DNA from: Neoarius graeffei
Lineage: Eukaryota; Chordata; Actinopteri; Siluriformes; Ariidae
Reading direction: 5' to 3'
NCBI RefSeq assembly: GCF_027579695.1
Contig: NC_083570.1
Location: 8,666,793-8,730,792, forward strand
DNA length: 64,000 nucleotides
The notes under the pieces were generated by a model. It did not search any database. It was not told the DNA's origin and worked only from the letters and a program-made list of their open reading frames with translations. Positions 55,985-64,000 of the stretch are shown here, in pieces. How positions within the stretch are numbered: the first letter of the stretch is position 1; each line of letters starts with the position of its first letter. Both the position numbers and the translations under genes were made by a program.

Positions 55985-57446
55985 ATGCTTGGTGGATTAC
56001 ACATCGAAATGTCCGCCCTCAATGTTCTTGGCAAGTGGCTGACAAGAAGTGGCTGGCCAGAAACCATTGCCAATGCTGGAGTTGCTACACCAGGTGTTGC
56101 TGATTCTTTTTTTAAAGGGGAAACATGTAACACATGCGCGACGTGCTCATCAAGTGACGGCTGCATGTTTGCACATCCTGATGACAAAGGCCTACACAGC
56201 TGACACCACTGATCCTGATGAAGTTAAGCCATTCGAAGAGTGGAGGAAAGAGCGAGCAAATACAAGTCCTCAGTTTCTCTACTGGTCCAGAGTTCTTGAT
56301 TTGCAGCTTTGTTATCTACGACTTGTCAGATCATTCAGAGAGGGAAACTTTGAGATGTACATTGAGGCAATTAAGGAGCTTTTGCCATGGGTGTTTGCCC
56401 TTGATCATCAAAACTATGCAAGATGGCTCTCTGTACTGTACATCTGTGAGACATGTTGAACCTTCCAAAGAAATATCCAGACATACACGAAGAATTCACA
56501 AATGGATCTTTTGTTGTCCATAAGACACAAAAGCTGTTTTCATCAATTGCTTTAGATCACGCCCATAAGCAAGTCAACGCTGTTGTGAAAGGTGAAGGGG
56601 GAGCGGTTGGTCTTACAGAAAGCCCCACAGCGTTGTTGAGATGGATGGTTTCAGGTCCTGAGCTATCCAGAATGGTGGAAGAGTTCGAAAGTAGCCTGTC
56701 CATGACAAATAATAAACACCATCATGAGCAAACACCTGCAGTACAAGGTGCATTTCTCCAAGATGTTCAAAAGCTGGTATCGAGTTTTGAAGAATGTGGC
56801 AACCCTTTCTTGGAAAAAGGCAGTGATCTCATGGCCATGCACACTAAAGACGTCATGGATGCTGCTATCGTCAAGTCTATAAGAGATGTGAAAGATGTTG
56901 GAGAGTTACAGTTTAAATCATTTGTTAAAGAGCGACTTGTTGATCAAAGCAAGGCTATTACAGAACCTTTGAAAAAGAACAATATCTACACCCTTGGCTC
57001 TCAAAGAAGATGATCTCCAAGGATAAAGCAAAGGTCAAGGAACTAAAGGAGGACTGTGCTCTCTTTTCGAGGTTATACATTACCTGTCAAAGTCGTGATG
57101 GCAATCTAGACGACTTTTTACATTTGAGAATCAGCCATGGCCGCCTTCTTTGGCCCAAAATGAGAAACTTCGAAGTGGACAGAAAGCAGATCTTGTTAAG
57201 TGTCTCATCGATGAAACCAGAGAGGAGTCTTCAGACAGCTATAATGCAGATGCAGTCATCCTTGATGGTGCTGTAATTGTCCAGATGCTACCGGTCAAGA
57301 CAGCATGAACCTTTGAGGAATACTTTGATTCTGTATTTGCTCCATACATACTACATCAACTTGAGGCTGCGAACAGAGTCGACCTACTTTGGGATGAGTA
57401 TCGAAGTGATTCCTTAAAGAGCTCAGTAAGGGAAAAAAGAGGGAGC

Positions 57447-58728
57447 CAGACCCGTTGCAACAAGGTAGGCAGACTTGGCAATTGCCTAGGGCCCCAGCCC
57501 TCGAAGGGCCCCTGCTGCTGAACGACTGGTTATGTATTCAATAGCAATGACAACTTTTTGAGCGCGGCAGCGCAGCGCCTAATGACACTTGTTGAAATAC
57601 CCTAGTTCCAAGGGGGGCCCCCTAATGCACAACAGCGCCTCCCTACATGCTTTGGCCGAAAAGTGCAATGACTGTCTGTCAACCCCTCAATACCCATCTC
57701 CATCCAGTCAAGTGGTTGCAGAGCTCCGCGGCAAAAAAAAAAACAAAATCAAATATGAAGCGAAATTACCCCTCAGGGAGCCAGAAGAGAAAGAAGAAAA
57801 GGGAAGAGGAAGACAGAAAAAAACAAGACACTGGTAAGTGAGAATGTACACACTCATTAATACCAAGCGGGTCGACAAGCAAATTTGGTAGCTAGCTTAC
57901 GTTAATGGTAGTTATCTTGTAGACAGTGTTTATAACAGTGTTTATATCCACACTTTCCCAGATAATGCATCTACCTGCCCATTTGACATGCTTGACTACA
58001 TATACAGTGAGAAGCTACTAGACTTGTACAGCAATTTAAGCATTGCACTACGTTTACTTCTTACACTTCCTGTGTCAGTTGCCTCAAGTGAGAGGAGCTT
58101 TTCAGCTCTGAAGCTTATTAAGAACTATATGAGGTCCGCCATGGGCCAAGAGAGGCTCTCCGGACCGGCACTGATGTCAATTGAATGTGATGTCCACAGG
58201 TCTTTGGACATGGAGGGTATTGTGGCTGCCTTTGCTGAAGCCAAAGCCCGCAAGCAGCAGTTTTAGACATTTTGCCCATGATTCTAGTTGTGTATTCTTA
58301 AATTTTTGTGTGTTTTTCTATACCTTTTGCACTTTTCTGTGTGCTGGTTCTTATTAAGATTCTTATTCATGTTTGTAATCATTTAATCACCATTTGAAGT
58401 TATTTCTACTTGTGTATATACTGTAAATATTTAGTGTTGTGTTATTTGCACATTTTATATTACTTTGTCTTATTTTCATATTTTATATATATATAGTGTG
58501 TGTATATATTTTGTCTATTGTGTTTAATTGGGTTTGATAATTATTTATAATAATGTAAAGAGTTCATTTATTAAGTAAAAATCGTAAAAATGATTACAAT
58601 ATGTGTGATGTTTATTTATCAAGTCTTCAGTGGGTAGGCGGCCATAAGGGCTTTCGTCGAGGGGGGGATAATTATGGGCCCCAGATCCCCCTTTGCCTAG
58701 GGCCCCCAAATAGCTTGAAACGGGCCTG
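57447..58728 (+). mobile_element. Internally deleted hAT element, 8-bp target duplication GAGGGAGC
   Basis: GAGGGAGC occurs at 57439-57446 and 58729-58736. Ends CAGACCCGTTG and (mirrored) CAGGCCCGTTT, each followed inwards by a CCTAGGGCCCC block. Two transposase pieces remain: MKRNYPSGSQKRKKKREEED, ending at a GTAAGT donor (57837), and the C-terminal dimerisation region at 57988-58266, LLLTLPVSVASSERSFSALK with MRSAMGQERLSGPALMSIE. The catalytic middle is deleted. It interrupts the PIN-like gene after WDEYRSDSLKSSVREKRGS. Confidence 0.9.
57988..58266 (+). pseudogene. hAT transposase C-terminal dimerisation domain
   Basis: 92 open codons ending KARKQQF and TAG. The SVASSERSFSALKLIKNYMR block is the hallmark of the hAT C-terminal dimerisation domain, as in ZMYM1-like transposases. 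There is no catalytic region upstream; the open start at 57988 is not the original start. Confidence 0.85.
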
Positions 58729-58906
58729 GAGGGAGCAGTCAATGCAGAAAGGTTCTCCCAAACACACTCATCCCCTCTGATTGGAAAGGATTTCTCAGAG
58801 TAGATGACAACAAAACGGAACTGTTCAGATATCTTTCTGAAAAGGTAAGAGAAAGCTTACTTAGAGTATTTTTTTAATTACAATACTATTTATAACATTC
58901 TATAAG

Positions 58907-59277
58907 GGCGGCACGGTGGTGTAGTGGTTGGCGCTGTCGCCTCACAGCAAGAAGGTCTGGGTTCGAGCCCCGTGGCCGGTGAGGGCCTTTCTGTGTGGAG
59001 TTTGCATGTTCTCCCCGTGTCTGCATGGGTTTCCTCCGGGTGCTCCGGTTTCCCCCACAGTCCAAGGACATGCAGGTTAGGTTAACTGGTGACTCTAAAT
59101 TGACCGTAGGTGGGAATGTGAAAGGTTGTCTGTGTCTATGTGTCAGCCCTGTGATGACCTGGCGACTTGTCCAGGGTGTACCCCGCCTTTCGCCCGTAGT
59201 CAGCTGGGATAGGCTCCAGCTTGCCTGCGACCCTGTAGAACAGGATAAAGTGGCTAGAGATAATGAGATGAGATGAG
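58907..59277 (+). mobile_element. tRNA-derived SINE in the PIN-like gene's intron, 12-bp target duplication
   Basis: ACATTCTATAAG flanks it at 58895-58906 and 59278-59289. Head GGCGGCACGGTGGTGTAGTG with GGGTTCGAGCCCC (B-box), tail (GATGA)n. The insertion is in the intron between 58845 and 59377, so it did not break the frame. Confidence 0.92.
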
Positions 59278-60270
59278 ACATTCTATAAGTGATCTGATTA
59301 ATTTGCATTTCAAAATGATGTTGATGTGAGAAAAAAATTGTTGTTAATCATCTCGATATATCAATTATCGATTTCAGGTGGTGTCACTATCAATACCAGA
59401 TGGCAAAGAGATCTATTCTACAAGTGGGCCATGTGTGCTGTATCCAGCAGAGTGAACATGGAAAGACTTGAACCTTGTTCACACTTGTTGATTCATGCAT
59501 TAGATGCACAAAGATGTGGTCATCAGCGAATCAAGATAAGAAGCAACGGCACAGATGTTGTGGTTTTAGCAGTTTCAACATTTCATACTATTCAGGCAGA
59601 AAGGCTGTGGGTTGTGTATGGCACTGGGAAGACACTTAAATATGTTCCTATACATGCCATTGCACAATCTCTTAGCAAAGAAGAAGCTCAAGCATTGCCA
59701 CTATTCAACGCCCTAACTGGATGTGACACAGTTTCTTTTTTCTGTGGCCGCGGAAAAAGAACTGCTTGGGAAGTGTGGAGTGTGTATCCAGAACTGACAC
59801 AGCAAATGAACACTATTAATCCATCAACCCACGATATTGATGATGCATTTATGAGTACCATCAAAAGGTTTGTAGTTCTATGTTATGACAGAACAAGCAC
59901 CTTGGTAAGCGTCAATAAACTGAGACAAGAGCTTTTTGCAAAGACGTCAAAGCTCCTTGATAGTATCCCTCCAACTTGAGCTGCGCTTTTGGAACACGTA
60001 AAAAGGTTTGTATATCAAGGTGTGCATGTATGGGGTCAGACACTTGTTACCCAGCCAATTCTGCCATGCCCATCCAACTGGGGCTGGAAGTTCGACCATC
60101 AAAGCTGGCTACCATACTGGACAGCACTACTGCAAGCAAAGGACATTTGCTACGAGTTAATTTGATGTGGTTGTAAACTTGGATGTGGTGGAAGATGCAA
60201 ATGCAAAAAGGCAAATTTAGTATGCACAGGCTTGTGTAACTGTGGTGGTAGCTGTGGAAGCTGTGACTAG

Positions 60271-60646
60271 AACCCATCTGTTTTTAAGGAACTTTATAAT
60301 AAACATGTTTGCATATTTTCAAATGAAACACACTGTTTGTAAATATATTTTCATTTTTTGATTGCCACTACTTCCTAGCAATAGTAGAATTTGGATAGAA
60401 ATTGTCTTTGGAAATGATGCTTTTTGCATATTATTAAAGTGTAGCCAATGCTTATTTGTTTGTATAAGCAATAGTAAGTTTAATTTGAAAATACAATGAA
60501 GTAAAAAATAGACAAAATTGCTTTAAAGTGATATTTTATATTATTCACCACAGGAATCCTGCTCATTTAAGTACAAATGCATGATTAATCACGTGATGCA
60601 AGTTAGCTAAAAAAAAAGGGATAACCCTAACTGGAAAATTAATTCT
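60271..60646. other. 3' trailer of the PIN-like gene
   Basis: AT-rich stretch between the stop codon and the right inverted repeat. ATAATAAACATG at 60296 supplies a possible AATAAA polyadenylation signal 27 bp after the stop. No other feature is seen. Confidence 0.45.
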
Positions 60647-61138
60647 GTGCAGTTTTTTGTCCGGCGGCACGGTGGTGTAGTGGTTAGCGCTGTCGCCTCA
60701 CAGCAAGAAGGTCCGGGTTCGAGCCCCGTGGCCGGCGAGGGCCTTTCTGTGTGGAGTTTGCATGTTGTCCGCGTGGGTCCCCTCTGGGTGCTCCGGTTTC
60801 CCCCACAGTCCAAAGACATGCAGGTTAGGTTAACTGGTGACTCTAAATTGACCGTAGGTGTGAATGGTTGTCTGTGTCTATGTGTCAGCCCTGTGATGAC
60901 CTGGCGACTTGTCCAGGGTGTACCCCGCCTTTCGCCTGCAGTCAGCTGGGATAGGCTCCAGCTTGCCTGCGACCCTGTAGAACAAGATAAAGTGGCTAGA
61001 GATAATGAGTTTTTTGTCCAAAATGCTACAAATCAGGTGGTTTACAAGTTTTTTTATGGAGAGCCTTGTTTTCATGCTTGGGGATTTTGAGCATGCTCAT
61101 AACTCAGCCCCGAGTGCGAAATTTGGTTGGCTCCATAT
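60647..61138 (-). repeat. Right inverted repeat flanking the PIN-like gene, split by a SINE
   Basis: GTGCAGTTTTTTGTCC (60647-60662) plus 61020-61138 (AAAATGCTACAAATCAGGTG, GGGATTTTGAGCATGCTCAT, GGTTGGCTCCATAT) mirror 47974-48115. Confidence 0.85.
60663..61007 (+). mobile_element. tRNA-derived SINE inside the right inverted repeat, 12-bp target duplication
   Basis: AGTTTTTTGTCC is present at 60651-60662 and 61008-61019. Same family as 58907-59277 (GGCGGCACGGTGGTGTAGTG, GGTTCGAGCCCC). Removing it joins the two halves of the inverted repeat exactly. Confidence 0.92.
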
Positions 61139-61281
61139 CTAGAATTATTCACCTCGGCAAACTTACGGTAGTAATCATGCAAAGTTTCATGCTTTTATCA
61201 TCAAAATGAACATTTTGGACGACAACAGCTGGACTATTTATTAAGATCAGATTTTGCAGCTAAAATTACAATACGCCTAAG

Positions 61282-61447
61282 GTGACTTGACTTGACCTAT
61301 TACAGGACTTGACTTGACATAGCCTGTGACTTGACTTTACTTGACTTGCCCAAGAAAAAAAATACTTGGGACTTACTTGTGACTTGAAGGTTAAGACTTG
61401 AGACTTACTTGAGACTTGCACATGTGTGACTTGGTCCCATCTCTGCC
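61282..61447. repeat. Repeat of ACTTGACTT-type units
   Basis: Irregular repeats of GACTTGACTTG / GACTTACTTGAGACTTG ending TGACTTGGTCCCATCTCTG, a common fish dispersed repeat. It directly abuts the PRY-SPRY scrap at 61448. Confidence 0.7.
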
Positions 61448-61484
61448 ACAGACTCCAGGACTGATTGTTGAATCCAAACAGCCG
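61448..61484 (-). pseudogene. Tiny PRY-SPRY scrap of a fourth finTRIM copy
   Basis: Minus-strand FGFNNQSWSLW, identical in sense to the same place in finTRIM B (about 21730-21765) and in the relic at 40190. It is too short to say which copy it came from. Confidence 0.65.
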
Positions 61485-61785
61485 TCTCACGCGACTCTCT
61501 GTCAGAGGCGGGGCTTCCCAGCATGCAACAGTTATCTAGCCAGGGGATCCACTGAATGGGGAAAAGACAACAACACGGTACTCCGCTGTACAGACCATAG
61601 GTGTAGAATTGGGTCTGGACAGTATGGACGGGTTCCTACCAATATTTCTGACTGGAGAAAATAAAAATCCACTCCGTGCACGGTACACAAAGGGTTCCTG
61701 TAGGTTTCCACTGGGTGGAGCCATGCAAAATTTGCTCATGAGTATTCACTCTGGGGGCGTGGTCACGAAAACAGCACGTAGTTTG

Positions 61786-62840
61786 GCTACCGTGTCCATA
61801 GATTTACATAGAAGACTAGATGCCTCGTCCCCGTTGCCCGTCAACGAAGTCGAACGTCCGCACATGGCGGCCATCTTACCTCAGACAGCTGGCTTACCCA
61901 TTACATTGTGTTGGTAGCGATATGTACTTTTCAGATGACCGTAACTTCCTCAAATTTCAATCGATATTCAAACGGTTTGGTTTGTTATATAAAAAAAAAC
62001 AAACGGAAGTATGTATTTATGATATTAATGATGAATAATCATTTTATGTTTTAAAAAAATACGCATAGCTTGGCAAAAATATTTCAGTATACTACAGACT
62101 GTAAGACAGGATGCATGCTGAAATTCCTCTGCTGTGAGAAGCCTAACACTGCATACTTATGGATAACTGCGGCCTTAGGACAAATAACCATACAATTTAT
62201 TTCCAATTTTTAGTGAAAATATTTTTACATGTGATAGGGCCGTAGGGGAAGCTATAGTTAAATAAACAGCTTACTCACTTCTGAAACTTCAGAAATACTT
62301 CATCCACCTCAAAAACCTAATGCACTCACATCATAGCATAATAACAAATGTAAACTCACATCATAGCATAATAACAAATGCACTGCCCGAGTAAGTAATA
62401 GTATAAAACAGTGACAGCGACTCACGATAGTTTGTGACCAAAAAAGCATTTAATTAATCACATGTGGTTATACTTCCAAGGATAAGATATCTTTACATTT
62501 ACAAAAAGAACATTCAAAGCTGATTATCATGTCAAAGTCAATATATGTTAGCACAGAAGATTGAAATTTCATTTGACTAGGCTCCAATGTGCAGTTAAAA
62601 TAAAACTAAACATACTGATATAAACATCTACAATTAAAACACACACAGACACACACATCATCTTGTCATCAAAGTCAGTACTTTGATTTCCTGTAAATCA
62701 TAATGTGAGTGCTGTGCTGTGCTTGCGTAAGTCTTCATACCCCTTGTCTGTGGTAAGATGGCCGCCCTGTGCGGACGTTCTGGAATACGCGGTGAAGAAT
62801 CGAGTCTTCTACGTAAATCTATGACCGTGTCAATTAGCAA
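61786..62840. mobile_element. MITE with about 90-bp inverted ends
   Basis: GTGTCCATAGATTTACATAG, then GAACGTCCGCACATGGCGGC and CATCTTACCTCAGACA (61792-61890), are mirrored at 62744-62836. No open frame is recognisable. The upstream GGGGGCGTGGTCACGAAAAC (61751) is also found in the finTRIM B intron at 22078. Confidence 0.75.
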
Positions 62841-64000
62841 GTGGATTGTTAACTGCCAATAAATCGACAGAAGAAGAAGAAGAAGAATTAGCAAGTGCGG
62901 TTGCAGTGCAGTGAGCGGCTGCTAGCTAGCAAACTGTACTTGAGGAATGCAGCGTTAGATTAGCTCGGAAAATTAATCAGTTCACAACAGTTCGGATTCA
63001 GTGTGTAAAAATGACAACATACGAATATGACTGTTTTCTAAGTTTGTGTGGCGTGTAAATAACAATCCGACTTGATACAACAACTGGTGTTCATTAAGGT
63101 CACAAAGACATTATTAAATCCTATCAGATTGTGCTAATGTTGGCTAATATTGTGTGATGCTCACAAAATGTAAGGTCACATTTTATGTAATTTTGTTTGT
63201 TTTATTTTGAAAATATTCTTTCTGTAAAAGGAATGTGTTGATATGGTCCAAAATGGTCAGTTATTACCTCTTGGTAAAAGCAGAAGCACAAAGAGTTACT
63301 CAGTGTTACCAGCAGGAGGCAGTGTGGTGAGTTGCTTCTCCTCTCAGACTCTCCCTGTGAGCGGACTTTTGTCGAGCTGCAATGAACAGAAGTAAACAGT
63401 CGTCTGTCGCATTCTTTCTCCTGTTTTCAGGGGCGAAAGTAAGCCGGTCTGGCATACCACTAAAAGATTTGGCCGCACCGGAAAGAGAAATATACTGTCT
63501 CTGAAAAAAAAAATTCAGCCGTACAGCTTAACCAGATCTTGTGCTATAACGTGCGCAGCTGGTAATCAAAGTGTTTTAGCAGACAGACGTTAGTTGCAAA
63601 GTCTCCCAAATAAAAAGGCATATAAAGAAACGTTAATATTTCATGATAGGCTATTTAAAAATTACTTTGATCAGAATTCGTAAATCAAGTGGAAGTTGGG
63701 GCAAAGATTCTAGATTACTGTCTGGTTGGAGCGAGCAGAGTAACTAGGCTACCAATGCATGGCACGCACAAGGGCGCGGGAAGTGGGGTGCTGAGGGCGC
63801 TGCAGCGCCCTCTACTGGAGTACTGAGGGTGCTGTGCACCCCTACTGAGCAGGGATGAAACGTTTTAAATCATTACTAATTTCACCATCTGAGCAATTTT
63901 AAAATATCACACAATGAAATTCATATCAGAATATAAACATAATAATGCATAAAAATGACTGTGTATTAAAAATTAGTTTTTATGTAGGCTACATTGTAAG
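62841..64000. other. Unassigned right end of the window
   Basis: No gene, open frame over 60 codons or inverted ends recognised. Two partly repeated phrases (GGTGCTGAGGGCGCTGCAGC, CGCCCTCTACTGGAGTACTG) near 63790 are typical of repeat boundaries. Confidence 0.4.

Larger units (their letters stand above)
48528..60270 (+). pseudogene. Decayed large gene: N-terminal Cys/His blocks, PIN/FEN1-like domain, Cys-rich tail
   Basis: Resembles a multi-copy predicted protein family of fish and cnidarian genomes with no assigned function. From ATG 48528: MDWRLCFICQK with WHKSCRLLF, and CFFCEQ with YHAKCLVSLYNK, two C-x2-C / H-x3-C zinc-binding-like blocks. Then a long helical middle (to 50580), resuming after the Penelope insert (MLGGLHIEMSALNVLGKW, FALDHQNYARWL, HAHKQVNAVVKGEGGAVGL, CALFSRLYITCQSRDG), and after the hAT insert and a spliced intron (donor 58845, acceptor 59377) the PIN/5'-nuclease-like part: NGTDVVVLAV, YGTGKTLKYVPIHAI, ALPLFNALTGCDTVSFF, GRGKRTAWEVW. 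It ends with a Cys-rich tail (CGGRCKCKK, CTGLCNCGGSCGSC, TAG 60268). Stops at 48792, 49161, 49664 and 59978 and frameshifts near 50290, 56128, 56430, 57010 and 59450 make it inactive. The first Asp expected in the DTD-like motif is Gly here. It fills the space between inverted repeats, so it may be the coding part of a mobile element (inference). Confidence 0.7.

Noticed and set aside
58995-59276. Open frames across the SINEs at 58907 and 60663
   Set aside because: Both copies give the same frame because they are the same SINE; the sequence is an RNA-polymerase-III-type retroposon, not coding.

Overview
The window is vertebrate nuclear DNA from a teleost fish. Its genes have spliced exons with GT/AG borders, it carries a finTRIM gene cluster (a fish-specific family), and it is dense in fish-type SINEs, L2-like LINEs, Tc1/mariner, hAT and Penelope-like elements. 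The repeat repertoire suggests an ostariophysan, possibly a catfish, but the species cannot be fixed from sequence alone. Nothing bacterial, no CRISPR array, no operon and no rRNA/tRNA gene was seen.

Layout. (1) 1-9957, + strand: the last ten exons of cfap206, an axonemal radial-spoke docking protein. The frame is intact to the stop; about 75 N-terminal residues lie off the left edge. Its introns hold fold-back MITEs, a THAP relic and a mariner relic. (2) 11346-16837, +: finTRIM gene A, open in all six exons but without a B-box. Its last intron is filled by a reversed L2-like LINE that itself carries a SINE. (3) 17049-19020: a second LINE with a SINE inserted in it, and an L2 tail inserted in that SINE. 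(4) 21496-25888, -: finTRIM gene B, complete (RING, B-box, coiled coil, PRY-SPRY, 560 aa). Its 3' flank is repeated at 26690-29100, where a Tc1 element is found. (5) 29.7-38 kb: nested DNA-transposon remains, including fold-back elements, a hAT-like MITE with an 8-bp target duplication, a THAP/YqaJ-type relic and a 29-bp minisatellite. (6) 38994-42055: a broken third finTRIM copy with a solo LTR and a small palindrome. (7) 42.9-46.1 kb: two BEL/Pao-type gag fragments facing each other. (8) 47974-61138: the most unusual part. A long decayed gene (48528-60270), whose protein has two Cys/His zinc-binding-like blocks at the N-terminus, a PIN/FEN1-like nuclease signature and a Cys-rich tail, sits between inverted repeats of about 140 bp. 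It was later hit by a Penelope-like composite (12-bp target duplication), a hAT element (8-bp duplication) and two tRNA-type SINEs (12-bp duplications). (9) 61.1-64 kb: repeats and unassigned sequence.

Functionally, only cfap206 and the two finTRIM genes look able to make host proteins. The rest is a layered record of mobile-element activity. The inverted-repeat-flanked nuclease-like gene at 48-61 kb is the best candidate for a poorly described mobile system.
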